Below are positions 1 to 26,400 of a DNA stretch of 64,000 bases, piece by piece (the first letter of the stretch is position 1; every line of letters starts with the position of its first letter). The stretch is from Lycocorax pyrrhopterus obiensis (lineage: Eukaryota; Chordata; Aves; Passeriformes; Paradisaeidae): positions 5,077,699-5,141,698 of the forward strand of contig JACSVZ010000007.1 of the NCBI GenBank assembly GCA_014706295.1, written 5' to 3'. The translations under genes were made by a program, and so were the position numbers. The notes under the pieces were generated by a model. The model worked only from the letters and a program-made list of their open reading frames with translations, had not been told where the DNA came from and ran no database searches.

Positions 1-3000
1 GTGTTTGGATTCTGCCTGCAGCAGACACTAGGAATTTATACAGCTCAGAAATATTGGACTGTTGTTAGGTTGTTTGTCCCATGCGACGACCTTCAGAGTT
101 GCAAACTGCAGCTCACCCTTCCCAGACTGGCTACACAGAAGGGGAGCCTGCAGCAAGGCACACTGAAGTCCTGCAGCTCAGAGCTGGGGAGGGAGCAGCT
201 CACCCAGGGCTTCATCCTCTCCACAACAGTACCAATGCCATGTGACCTTTCTTCGATTCTCAATAATTTTTCCTTCTAATAACAGAAGCACTCGTCTCCA
301 CGGTTCTGAGGTGACAAGCAGTGAGTGGTTTAGAGCACACCACCCTTCAGAGCATGAAGCACCACCCTAGGCAGCCTCAAGAACAGCAGAGGCTTTGGCC
401 TTTGAAGAACACCCCAGGGAACCAGATGTTTTAAATTCTCTAATTGTCAATAGCTCCCCAGATTCACGGGGATAGAACCTGCCACTATAACAGCAGCACA
501 ATTGCACGCGTGGGCTCTGAACTACATTTGGAGCTGCATCACATGAGAGTCTCCAGCTCTGACTGCTGCTTTGTGAGGGCTGTAACCTTCTGTTGCAAGT
601 TTGGAAACTCCTCCAGCAGCAGCGGGGGCTTGGTGGCCCTGCTTTCCCAGGAAGGCAGCTGTCCCAAGAGCGAGCAATCGCACTGGGCTGGGCCATCTTG
701 TGGCTGGGAGCAAAACCACCCTCCTGCTCTGAACAGGGCTCTGCTGGGCTGTGGTGATGGCCATACAGCTGATAAAAAACCCTTTACTTGCCTTTACAAT
801 GCACCTTTGCTGTGCAGCCACACCATAACTTAACCTCAAAACCTCAGTGATAGAGTTAAAAATGTCAGAGACCTTCCTGGGAGGAAACATTAGGCAGATG
901 TGATTATTGAATGAACAGAGCATGTGAATGAGGACATGACATTTCCCAAGAAATTCTGGGGCAGGATTTTTCCGGGCAGTGAGGATACTTTTTTTTTTTT
1001 TTTTTTTTTTTGTGGTTATGTTTTTCAACATTTCATTCAAATGAATGGGAGTTCTGGGGCATGACTCAGATGAGAATGAGCCATAAAAAGACACAGCCTG
1101 AGAACAGATACAGTTGTATTTCTCCCCTGCACCTCCATACTAAGGTGTCTTAGTGCCCTCTGTTTTCTTACAACTCCTTCACATGAAAAGGGCTTTTTTG
1201 ATGCTGGGGAAGAACAGATAGTTTTATATTAGATTTATCTAGCCATTCAAGCCAGGATGGTCAGCCAGGTCTTTCTGTTACTGCTCAGCCTATTTTTGCA
1301 GATTAGGATCTCGATTCTGCCAGAGTTCATCACAACATAACAAGCCTATTTATCATTTAAAAAACAGTGATGCAATTAAATTATATTTATACCTATGGGA
1401 TAGTTATTTAGTCATTAGGAACAAGAAAGTCCTTCCTGCAACTAGATTTTCTCATTCAAGATTTTCCATGCCTTTAAACATTTGTATTTTAAAGCCTTAT
1501 CTGTGGCTTTCAGCCTCTTTAGGACAGAGTCTTCCTGCTACTCCATTCCTACAGCACCTAGCAAAGCTCTGTCCATGTTACTTGTGTCTTCTAGGAGAAT
1601 ACCATCTTTCAGACCATCCTCACTACTCAGAGCCCTTTGGGGGATCAGAGCTAACTTTTTTCAGCAGCAGAAGCTGGCATTTGTGTTTGGATTGCAATCT
1701 ATACAGAAAACTGCATTTTGTTTGCTTGATGCCCTGGCTTACTTCCACTGGCTATGCTGGTCTTGGTTCTCCCTCCACCCTCATTTAACCACCTTGCTGT
1801 GCTGCTGGAACCACACGTGCTTGTCAGTGTGGAGATGGCCATGCTGAGCACTTCAAACCAGGCTTCATCATGCTGCTATGTGAAGCCACAGAAGTTCTGA
1901 CAGCTTTTTTTATGGGAATTGACCCAAGCTGTGCTGACAATGTGAAAGTATGCAAAGCTTCGTACAAGCAGAGAACATAACCTCTGTATATTTTGTCTTT
2001 GCCTCATTTGAATCGTATTCTAGTCAACTCCTTTCTTTCCTATGTTATAAGTAGACTTTAATGAAAAACAAAAAGAAAAAAAAAAGGGGGAGTTTTCTTC
2101 CTGGGATTTTTTTTTGGCATCTCTTTCTGTGCTTTGCATTGGCAACTTGCAACAAGACAAGCTGTTTGGGTAGGATTTCTTCAACAATCTGCTTTTCAGC
2201 AAGTTTTTCAGGGAATCTCACTAGTGAAACCAAGGGCAGCACTTAGGATCAGTGCATTGAGAGCACAACCATTGCTGCCTGCCAGGCTCACCTTCCTCTC
2301 AAACTGCTCTGGCAGTTTCCCTTCACCCCTCACAGGATGCTGACAGAGCCCTGGTAAGTCTCCCTAGGACGCCAAGAGCTGCTCTACATCTCTGCTGAGC
2401 AACTGGGGCTCCGAGCACTCTCTGAGGCTATTGGCCCACCACTGTCCTCTGGGTTTATCTCAACTTTACCCCCAGTTTTGTCACTGTATCCTTCAATCCC
2501 CTCTCTCCCCATAAAAGTGTCTAGCTGTCTCTTAAACTCACTTTACCATTTGCTTCTTTGACCTCGCTTGGCAACTTATCCTTGTGTTTATTATTTGAGG
2601 TGGAATACTTCTGGCTACATTCCTGGTTTTACTCTTAATTGTCTAATTTTTAGAATGGTGTCAGTGGGGTTGGGGTTTTTTTAACTCATCACTCTTGTGA
2701 CCAGGTCTTCTGTTTCATTAGGCTCCTTTGTGTCATCAGGACTTCCAATAACTCAGAGAATCCTAATGAATCTTTTATTGGATCTTCCCAAATATTGCAG
2801 CTGGACTTTCTTGTCCATTAGTGCCATTCTGAACTGCATGCACTGCCTGTAATTACTTTTTTGTTAATTGGAGGGCAGGGAGGGGAATGAGGATCTTCCC
2901 CAAGGAAGGAAAAGCTCAGTGATTCTCCCTTTCCCTACTTGTCCCAGGGGGAAGTTACAAACAGGGCTCGAGCAGGGCTGAGCAGTAGAACTCTTTCATG

Positions 3001-5667
3001 TCCTGTGGCAGCTGGAGCTACCTGTGCCTGCTGGTGGTACTTGTGTGCCCACCTCATGCTAGGAGGAGGGTGTAGGGCCTTCCTAGAGCCCCTCAACCTG
3101 CTCCAGAGTTTTTTCTTGGGTTTTTAGACAAAGTGTAGGGAGCGGCTTGCTTACCATACTGGATTTGCTGTCAGGTCCCATTGATGACAAAAACAGGCTG
3201 CACGTGACAGGGTTTTCTCAGAGCCTGTCTGGGGAACGGAAAGGAGGAAGAAACACTGGTTTAAGACACCTACCTGCATCTTCAGGAACTGTTCCCAGCT
3301 GCTGTAAAGTTGGTTGTTGGAGCAGTGAAATGAATCCTACTGACATCCTGAAACAGATAGGCCTGGTTGGAGTGGCTTCTGAAAGGAACAATTTGCTTGA
3401 CCCACCACGGAAAGAGAAGGAAAGAGCTATTTTTACATGTCCCCCCCTTCCCTTACAGGAACCATCACCTGTCTGAAGGATGGATTGCCTTCAGGTGGAT
3501 TGCCTAACTGAAGCAACCTCCTGTTTGTTCAGTACAGTCCACAGCTATGAAGACCTGCACCAGATCACGTGGCTACAACCCAGGCATGTTAACTCTCATG
3601 CTTTCCTAAAGCAGACAGACACTTTCCTGGATTCACCTACCTTAAAAATATTTGTCCAAGTCAACTCCTGAATTCCAGCTGACACCATCAGAGAGGGAAG
3701 AAATCACATTCCCTCCCCTACTCAACATATTGTACCTCATGAAGGGGCAAGAAAAAAGGGAAGTGTTATCTCTATAATTAACATTCTCCATTCAGGGGGC
3801 TATGGAAGCCACAGGACAGGAATAGTGTGCCAACCCCACTAAGACATTAACCATCAGCCAAAATCACATCAGTTACCATTTTCAGTTTAAGAATAGAGGG
3901 CAGAGTCATAAAAGATTTGCTCAATTAATTGTGGGACTGAAAATTTTCCAGAGAGCTGAGGATACTTGTAAGATGTAATAGAGTGCAGCCCCCTCATCTT
4001 TCATACAGAGGTCAAGCTCACAGAAACTCAGCCTGCTGATCAGTCTCTGCATGTCCCAAAATGAGGAATTGCATGCTGCAAGAGCCAGTGTCTGGGGGCT
4101 GCTTCTGAGAAATTCATGCAGTAAAGCACTTCCATAAAGGTGGTTACCTTGCTGATAGAATCTCGAAAACAGGGAAATGAGAGGCAAAGACATAAAATGC
4201 CTTTCATAACAAACACCGTAAAATAACAGGGAATAAAAATTTTTTAAATCTTGTAAACATTTACCATTGTCCTCTCTGTGCTTGGCAGGTTGGGGAACGT
4301 AATGATCATCAAACTGCAGAGTAGCAGTAAGTCTTTCACTGAAAAAGTGGTGACAGCAAAAGCAAAAGGACATGCTCTGTCACTCATCAACCCACGCTTC
4401 ATTTTTTGTAGCCATCTACCATTATTATTTGGCATGTGATTCCCCAAGCAGCAAACCGTGGCTGTAGTTATTTACAGGTCACTGGAAGTCTGGCCTATGC
4501 TGCAGTAGAGTTTTGGTTGTATTTCACAAAAGATAGTTTTATTTATGTTTGACTGATGCAGGCAAAACTGGAGGCTGATTTTTCTTTTTTTGGCTTTTAG
4601 TATAAACACTCATGGCAGCTCTCTATTTTGGGTGCAGACTGAAAAACAAATTGTTTTGTAGTTGCAGACGTCTGCTGGGTAAGTCAGAGGACATTGTTAT
4701 TGCAGCTGAACTTTTCTTTCAACAAAGCGGGAGGAGTTGCTTTATTTTTTAATTCTGTGCAGTTTTATGTACACCATTCGCTCCAAATATTTGATGTTTG
4801 CCACACTTGTTATGAGTTTCTCCAGAGAGATGCTGTCTTTTGGCAGCAAAAGATAAAGTTGACTGATACAAATGAGTCACAGTACCCCAACAGTAATTAA
4901 CAGTGATGCAATACCCAGGCGAAAAAGAGGACTTGAAGAATTAACTGTTGAGTTTTCTTGACGATGCAGCTGCACTTTAAGAGAGAAAGCTCAACCCATC
5001 ATAGAAGTCCATTGTGTACATTAGAGAAAAAAGCTTGGCAAGATACATTAAAGATTTTTGCTAAAGAGATACAAATATTTTGCAAGGGCAAAGGGCGCTG
5101 AGGCAGGCTGTACTTACTTCCAAAGAAAAGTAGGCAGTATGACAAAGAAACAGTAATATTTCTTTATCTTCGTTTTCACACTTCATCATCTACAAAAGAC
5201 TGTCTTTTTCAACCTGCTGAACTGATTTAAGCCAACCCAACTCTAAATTAACTTTTACTTAAAAGTCAGTCTATGACATCCTAATCTAAGAAGTTATCTG
5301 CGCTTATGGTTTCAGCCCAGTTCTACAGAAGGCCAGTTCTGCTATTTATAAACGGGATTTTACTGTTCTATAAAGTTCTTACACAAATCTCACGGGTCGA
5401 AAGAGAAGGAATGGTTGGGTAAGAAGACGAACGACTGAAGCAACTGCTTTATAGCACAATATGAAACTTGACACTGTTTTCTGCTGCCAGTATGATTCCC
5501 AAGTGAGATGGATAAATTGTGGTCAAGACCTGGACAGGTTAACTAGTGGTCATCAGTGCTGGTGGTACCTTTATATACAAAAAAAAAAAAAAAAAGGATA
5601 CTATTGGACAAGGCATTTGAAATTTAATACCAGACATGAAACAAGACATCTGTTGGACTCTCATTTG
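1..5667. other. Intergenic DNA downstream of WT1
   Basis: This is AT-richer DNA with no open frame that looks like a known protein. Simple features are a T23 run at 989-1011 and an A18 run at 5579-5596. In vertebrates the next gene on this side is RCN1, but I see no exon of it. Short frames here are random. Confidence 0.6.
989..1011 (+). repeat. T23 homopolymer
   Basis: This is a twenty-three-base T run on the plus strand in intergenic DNA. No recognisable retroelement body adjoins it. Confidence 0.9.
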
Positions 5668-6899
5668 TTTCTCTTTGAATGGGCTTTAATTGAAAGCTCA
5701 GTGAAAAATGCAGGTTACATTCTTAGTGTTATCAATAGTTTGTAACAGCAACAACATCAGAACAGTGATGCTTCTAATCTTTATACATTTTCTAATTGGA
5801 GATGTCTAAGAGCAATACATTATCAGATATATATATATACACACAATCTCAAGCAATTAAAAGTAAATAATAAACCCCTCCTCCCAAAACCCTGAAATAA
5901 TATATTTCCTTACACTAATAATGTCTTTTTCACATATACTTGACCAAGAGTCTTTTTTAAGTTACTTATCTTAAGAGTAATCTGTTAATGGAGATCCTGG
6001 ACCAGCCCCATTAAAAGTTAGGTTTTAAGTTTATACAGCTTGCTAGCCACATAACCAGTGTGGCTTTACATTGTAAACAAATCCCAAATGTCTACAATGA
6101 TTGGAATTAGTTTTGTGTAAAGGAGATCTATTCATCTCATGATAGAATAAGTTTAAACCAATACATTAAAAAGAGAGAGAGAAAAGGAGAGAGCTAATTG
6201 ACAAACAAAACAGTTTTGAGGGTTCAATTATGCAGTTATTTAAAAAGCAAGTTAACTTAATGGTAAGATTTTCTGTACAGAGAGGCTCTGGTTCATCTGG
6301 CTTTAGCTGCTCTAGAAAGACAACCTTTAAAAAAATGTTTGATTTGTGAAATTCACAAGCAGAGCTTCCAACTCTAAAAGCCTGCCCTCTGGCAGTACGA
6401 GTACAAAGTCTACCAGAAGTATCTCAGGGGACTGTTCCTTCGTTTTGTGAGGAATGCTGCACTAGCATTCAGGAACCTCAGCATGTGCAGAGATGATGTA
6501 AGTGTGGAGCTAACCTTCAAGAGGGAGGAATCATCCCACCCACTGCAGGAATTAAAAAGGTACAGCAATCTGTACCTGGAAAAGCTCAAGTGAAAATAAC
6601 ACAAAAAAGCTGGAGAGAGACATGAAAGCTAAGCACAGTTTATAGTAATCTTGAAACTGTGGCAATCCTGCTTGCTTTTGTACAAAACCACAAGTAAAAA
6701 TCTCTTGAACTTATTGAATAGGAACTTGTGTAGCTCCAAATGGAAGGCAAGGCTGAGCAGAATCCTACGGTTTAGTTAACTTGTGTCAAATAGGATGCGA
6801 AGACAGCTGCAGCTCTCTGACAGAGGTGATCGAAGATGGCTGAGAAAGTTTGCAGTAGCTTATAATGTCCCATCTGGATTTTTCACTTGTTTGAACTGT
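5668..6899 (-). other. WT1: WT1 3' UTR
   Basis: This is about 1.2 kb of non-coding sequence from the stop codon to the poly(A) site. Its distal third resembles the human WT1 3' UTR as I recall it, including CAAGTATATGTGAAAAA at 5942-5926 and TAACCTGCATTTTTCAC at 5717-5701, both on the minus strand. A short TA/CA repeat at 5827-5844 sits where mammals have a GT microsatellite. The length is similar to the mammalian UTR. The proximal part after the stop is less recognisable. Confidence 0.85.
5685..5690 (-). terminator. WT1: ATTAAA polyadenylation signal of WT1
   Basis: The minus strand reads CAATTAAAGCCCATTCAAAG, matching the last bases of the human WT1 message that I recall. ATTAAA is the commonest variant of AATAAA. 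Cleavage would fall about 15-20 bases downstream, near 5668. A T18 run on the same strand (5579-5596) follows about 70 bases further. Confidence 0.85.
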
Positions 6900-19574
<12,675 letters not shown>

Positions 19575-22500
19575 TCAGTACTCAGCTCCATGTGAGAGTT
19601 TTCTTAAGTCAGTGATAACATATGCAGAGCTTGCTTTTACAGCCATGCAATCCAAGTTCAAGCAAAATTCACCAATGGAAACCTGCTCTGCCTTCGCACC
19701 GATCTGCTCCCGCTGGCACAATGCACTAACTCCATACAAACATCTATTAGTATCCATTAAGGCATCCAGGGACAAAAAAAGGAAAAAAAAAAGAAATTGT
19801 CATAATTTGAATTCTGATGTATTTCCACAAAGATTTTAGGTAAGAGGAAAAAATTCACATAGCAGCACAACGGTGTCATGTGCACATGTTCACGTTATTT
19901 GTCAGTCAAACGTGGGCCTGGCTATTGCTAATATCTTCTGGAATGAGCAAAATGCCTCAAGTTTCACATTAAGTGCAGTGGATTTTTGTCAGCACCTCAT
20001 GACTCAGATATTACCCGATACTACCAAGCAAGTGATGACATTTATAAGAATAGCAGTCATGTACTCATAAACAGAGATTACAAATCAGTGTCTAAACGAT
20101 TTATCCCACATATCAGCTTGCAGGATGCACTACAAATTTATCCCTTATAAAAATAAAATTTTAAAAAAAAAACAGCCTATCCCTACCAGGTATAAATTTT
20201 CAAGATTTCTCATGCAGCACATTAATTTTAAGAATTTGTAACTTTTGGTGTGCTTTGGGGTTGCCACAGCCATATATTTTGTCTAATTATGTTCTTCAAA
20301 ATCCTGTGTTCTCATGTCCTGAATGTTGGAACATTGCTGTGTCTCCTGTTTGCAGCCTTTTTAATGTCAAAATCACGTAGATACATCTTAGGATTAATTT
20401 TTGAACGAGCATGTTACATTATCACTTGTGGAAGTATACATTGGCAACGGTAAGTGTGCATGTTTTACACAACACCAGAAATTAGAAAGCCCAGAACAAA
20501 ATCCCAGGGCACACAGCTAGGGACAAAGATGGATATGTAGGATGTTATCCCAGTCTTTGCCAAATGTTTGCAATAGCAATTTGAAGGGGTCCCTGAGGTC
20601 CAGACTCTCATTTTACTGGTCCTTCCATTCTCTTCACTCAAAGTTCATGTGCAGAGTAGAATTACAAGGAAGTTTTAAACCTCTTAAGTGATTTGCAGAA
20701 CAGGCAGTGGAACTGGAATGTGGGACACATCTAAAGGGTTTGTGAACCTGGCTGTAGAGGAGGGGAGCAGTGTCTGTGAGCAGCTCTCCCTGCAGAGGGT
20801 GGGCTGCATCCCTCACCATTCGCCCCTGTAGAGACTGGCAGGCTGCTACCTGGCAGATGTGTTCTCTGAGGTCAGTTCTTTCACTGCTCTACAGTGCTAT
20901 TTTCAAACCCTGGCTCCATCTGACTATTCAAACCAAAGGCTACATCTTTTGGGAAGGTATGCTCTGCTTATTTCAATTTTAATTCAATTTTAAGGTGATA
21001 GTAACGAAATAAGTTGCGGAGGGGTGGCAAATACATATCTCTGCTCTGTAGCAGTATCTGTAATAATAGATAAAGAAAATACCATTAGCTGATTTAAATA
21101 GATTAAACTATTCTGTAGATATGTACCATGTCCAAATAAATAGGGTCTCCTCTCTGCCCAGGACCCAGAAGTGGCCTTTTGCAGCCTAATCCAAGTAACA
21201 AATTACCATTTGCTATCACCATTTGATCAGCACAGGTTCCCCACCAGCATCAAATTTTCCTCTCTGTTTAAAGGCAGCAAGTCTGAACACGTCAAAATAA
21301 AAAAAAAAAAAACCAGAAGAAGCTGGGGAGAGGGGTGTTGAAATCCCCCAACCCATGGTGATACCCATGTTGGTCACAAATTACAGAGTGCATTTTAAAA
21401 CAGAAATGGAAAAAGAAGGACCATTGATAAGGAGGAAGCTCTGCAGTAGAAGCTGTTGCTGACCTGTAGCACAGCAGTAAATCAAGGGTAAATGTGAACT
21501 TCAGCACTGGTCACCCTGAGTGTAACCTCCCCTTCACGCCTGTCCTAACAACCTTAAACACTACAATAAACAACAGACACAAAGGCAGATAAGAATTCCC
21601 AGGACAGAAACTTTAGAAGGAGAAGCAGGAATATGTAGTAAAATCTCATACCATAAAACACAGCCGCATTTTCCCTCCGAATTCTCATGGTTTTCATCTT
21701 TCTGTGATAATGTTTTTTGTAAAGAGCAGTCATTTCTGAAATAATTCCTCCCAGGAATAAGAAGCACAACAAAGACCCTTTCTGTGCCCTAAGGAATGGC
21801 TCTATGAATGACAGGTATCCTCCAGGTGATCTCCACCTCAATTTTTATTGTACAGTCGGGAAGCCTTCCTCAACATCCTGCCTTTTTCATATTTCCTCCC
21901 CTTATTTCTAGTTATTCTTCACTAAAACTGTACACACAACTGCAAAGCCGTGAAGATTAAAACCTGTTTTCTGAGCCCCTTGACCCATAATATACTGAGT
22001 CCTTAACCAGCTCCCTAGGAGAGATGCTTTAATAATCAGGAGCCCTATTTCCCATTTTACACTGGGCACATTTCCATCAGCATTGGCTGGTACTCAGCAT
22101 GGCCATATGGCTGATGACAGCAAAATGGATCATGAGAGATTCCTTGGTTAAAACACTATTTATTCATTATGGAGCACTGTGGAATAATCTGACCTTAGGG
22201 GAGATAGAAATTAACAGGTGGATATTCTTTCCAGTTCTTTTTCTTCCAGCCTCTTTGCTCCATGCACCCATGATTTATGCCACAAAGTGTACATCACAGT
22301 TGGCACAGTTGGCTTGTTTCACATGGCTGCAGTTTATATACTATAATAAAAGCAGGGGTAGAAGAACAGATACAAATCTAAATCCATTATTAAACTCAAA
22401 CACCTGCTTTATTGCATGCAAGAGATAACGAGCAGATGCAAGGCCGCATACACGAGGAATACAAGTAACTGATGAATTTATACCTGCAGTGCATTAACTA

Positions 22501-23408
22501 AATGGAAATCTCCAGAGGGTAGGACAGTCCTTAACTTTCATCTTTTCTAGTCAGACACTCTGTGTTTAACTCGGCAAAGAGACAATGCCTTATAAGTTCA
22601 GGGCACCAAATCTATACGTATAATAATGAAAAATTATCCTGATGGACTCTCAGGACTAGATGACAGCCTAGGCCTCCACCAAAGCACATGTTCTCTCTCA
22701 GCAGGATGGGCTGCTCAGACAACACCACAGCAGCCTGGAGAAGTGCCAAGGGAGCCACTCACTGCCCTGCTGCAAGTGCACTCCGAGCGGGCTGCGAGCC
22801 CGGCCAAGCTCCTGGGCTGGGCCTTCCCCTGCTCCGAGGGCTCAGCAGCCCCAGCAGAAATCCAGCTAAAACCAGTGGGATAACCAGGGAGCAAACAGCT
22901 GAATTAACCAAAGAAGAAGAAAAAGCCAGAAAAATCCCGAGTGAAGGCCAGAGTCACACTTTGGAGAGACTCTAGACTGATCCCTCCGTAGGTCCTAAAA
23001 GAACTCAGAACTAAGCGAGACCAGATGCAGCCAAACTGGCCTGCCAGGATCCAACACAAATTTTTGTTTCAGCAAGGACTGAAGGATTTGGCCTCACAGT
23101 CCAGCTCTGCTTTTGTTTGTAAATATACAACTGCCTTTAACTTCAATCGGAACTGCTCAAAGGCAGAAATGGACTATAAATATTTAGAGTTTGGGTTAGT
23201 TGGTGAAAAAAGGACTCAGTGTATTTCGTTCTCTGGATCTAGACAGCCAGACCTGGAAACACAGCCATAAAATGTAATTCTAGATAACTGCAAACAAAGG
23301 CTGATACTTACAAAGGAAGAGCTCCGTGCTGTAGAGTATTTAGAAGCACTTGCATTTACCATTAGCCCAGCAAATCCTTAACACTCGCAGAGTAGCTCTT
23401 TTAAAATG

Positions 23409-23446
23409 ATTAATCTCGGAGTTGTACAGATTGTACAGAGATTAAT
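23409..23446. promoter_or_regulatory. Hairpin with steroid-receptor-like inverted repeat in intron 4
   Basis: Outer arms ATTAATCTC (23409-23417) and GAGATTAAT (23438-23446) are perfect inverted repeats. Inside, TGTACA-GAT-TGTACA (23423-23437) fits the nGnACAnnnTGTnCn pattern of GR/AR/PR response elements. A five-base bulge (GGAGT) lies on one side only. No function is shown. Confidence 0.35.
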
Positions 23447-26400
23447 AAAAATGAAGGGTTTACAGATGAGAATGTGTGATGAAAAACAGAGCAGCTTTAG
23501 AGAGTTGTATCAATCTAAGTGGTTATAAAAAAAAACTCATAAAAGATGACATTCTAATCTGAATATTTTTTAAAAATAATCAAGCTGCAATTTCTCTCTC
23601 ACACCATTTTTACTTTGTAAAACTGAAATCGCCTGTCTAATGTATAAAGCAGTTACAACTTAATCTGAAGAGTTAAGCTTTTTATTATTATTTCATAAAC
23701 CAAAAAAAGGAAGCTTTAGGGCACACTGAGGAGAGCTAGAAAATTTCAGATGAAACGTGAATACACATTGATTCATGAGATTCAGACTTGGAAGAATAAA
23801 AAAAGCCAGAAAGCAAGATTACATAAAACAGGCACCACATTAAGCTTCAATTTAATTGTGTTTCAATGCAGGAACAGGAATTTTAGGGTTTAGAAACAGA
23901 GCCAAAAATGAGGCAGAGTGAGGGTGTGGGCTAGTCCTGTTGATAACAGAACATAAAGGAAGAGAAGTAGAGTTAATTCCCTCTGCTAAAATATTTACCA
24001 TCCTAGCACCCTGGGAAAAATATGTATGGAGACAGCAAAAAGATCCTGATTAGTTATATAGAAGATCCTGTTTCTGCCTGTTTTTTGTCTAACACTATTA
24101 TGGAGGGTGGCGTATGAAGCTGCATTTTTATCTGTCCTTTCCAAGGCAAAGGAATATTTAAAACTGTGATTTCACAGATTTGAGTCCTTCTGCCATCCTC
24201 CATGAGAGAATCACCTGGTTGATGAGAGGAAGGCTCTAGAGCTTCAGGGGACCTGACTTCAATAGTCCATCCTTGGTTTGGGATTTTTTACCATTGACCT
24301 GAGTGGAACTAGGATTTCACCAAACCCTTCCCTTCAAAAAGAGACTGTCAGTTATAGGTGGGAAAGGGTAAATTCCATGTTGGAGACAGCAGGTTATTGC
24401 CCGTTTCCACCTCATCTTGATTGCAGAACTGAACTCAAGTAGGAAGTTTTGCACCCCCAAATTTTACTAAAAAAACCATGAAAGCTAAACAGAAAAACCT
24501 TTACAAACCACTCCTAAACAAGAAAGGTTTTCACTGCCTTGTTTTAGATGTTTTAATAGTGTTCTACAGAGATCATACCTAATATTCCTTACAGTGAGCC
24601 TGAGAAAACAGCAATAAATACCAATTTCCATGGAACATGCTGAGTGTTTAACATCCAAGCAAAACCAAAAGGGAGAAACCAAAATGTTGTCTGGTTCTAT
24701 GTCTGATTTCAGGTGACTGCCAGAAATACGGATCAAAGCTTTTTACTTGAGCAGCTGAAGAGACAATTACATTGAGTCTTGCTGTGGGAAATGTAGCCAC
24801 ACTTCTTGTCTACCATGCTGTATCATTTCCTGCTTGGTATCAGTTATTTCTGTGCCACTTTTACACTTAACTCATCAAAATATAGAGGACAGTTTTATCA
24901 TCCTGAGAGCTACCTCTAGAACCGCTGTGGAAGGAGGCAGAGTTTTTCATACTGGACAAATGAAAAAGCAACACAAAAATATGAAGGACAGAAACCGACA
25001 GCAAAAGTGTCCACTAATGTGGAACATGCATTTTGAGATGTCTGGGACCCACTGACTTTCCTGTGACAGAATAAATCTGATCCCAGCAGCTCCAAACAAA
25101 ATACCACGAAATGAGGAACAAATCATCAGCAAATAGTCTGAGGAGATAAAATCCAGTCCCACAGTGAGGTTTGCTGCCTTAACAGGGAAGCTTTCCTTTC
25201 AGATTCTAGAAGCTGCCAGTTTGTGTGACAGCTCGCAGACAAGCCAGCCCTCCCTCTGGTCCACCCAAAGTTCAGAAGGTGACAGAGAGGGCCTGGGACA
25301 AACAAGCAACACAATTAACACATACGAGCTCACAAGGCGCTGCTCTTCCCTCACGTGAGTTGCAGGAGCAACTTGAGCTCAATCAGAGCTCAATAAATTT
25401 GGAATTCAGAACCCAAGTGAAAATCTAAAATGCAAATTCAGGCACTTGGACTGTCTGGTAGCAGTAATGGGTTGTCTTCTTCCTCAGGGACAACTCTTGG
25501 CAGAGGGAAGCTCATCTTAGGCCATCAGACCTCCTTTTGGTTTGCCAGCGAGTAGAAACATCTAGAACTCACGGCTGCAGCCTTTTCTCTCTGCTTCCCT
25601 GTTAACACCTCTCTCCCCTTCCCCTGCCAGTCCATCACGACGCTGTGCTCTGGCAGAAGACAACATCTCAGTTCGCTTCAGATGTCTCTCTTCAGCATTT
25701 AGCAATGGCTGGCCAGGATCTCTATTGCACACCTTTTACTGCTTGCCCACCTCTGCCTGTCTCTCAGGCCATGCCTTCCACAGATTCCTAAGGCTTACAC
25801 CTACTGACAGCACTCAGAGACCAAACTCCACTGACACATAGAAACTTCTTTCCCCCAGTTCCAATATCCAATATTAAACGTCCGTGAAGGAAAAAGCATT
25901 CAGGAAAAACAGTCTTCCATGGCCTTAAAGCCATGGGCTGAAGCAGGCTCTGAGCAGATAAAATCATTGAAGAGTTTAGATGCCAGGCTCTTGCTGCTGA
26001 TAACACACAAAGAGGGCTGTTCATAAGCTTGCAACTCAATGGGAATGATTTTCACAATGACTGAAAAGGACACAGCTTTGGCCACCTGACAGTATCCCTT
26101 GCCCAATTTCAAACTTTTAATCTGGGTTGAGGAGATTCTGGAGCTGATCACTCAAATATTGGCAAGACTGTAAAGAGCTAGAACCAGAATGATCTCAGAT
26201 AAACTGCTAGAAAACTTCAGCACAGAAACTGCCAACTAACTCTACCTAAATTGCACTGCAAAAGCCTCATTTCAGCATGAACCCAGAAAAGCAAGCTACT
26301 GACCTGGTCTGCTGTCAAGTATAAAGTGTACGACCTATAAGTTTGATATAACTGTAGAGTTCTCTAACTATTTGCAGAACTTAATGGCAACATTTTCTTC

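Noticed and set aside
5827..5844. TA/CA microsatellite as a separate novel element
   Set aside because: It is short and corresponds in position to the GT repeat of the mammalian WT1 3' UTR.
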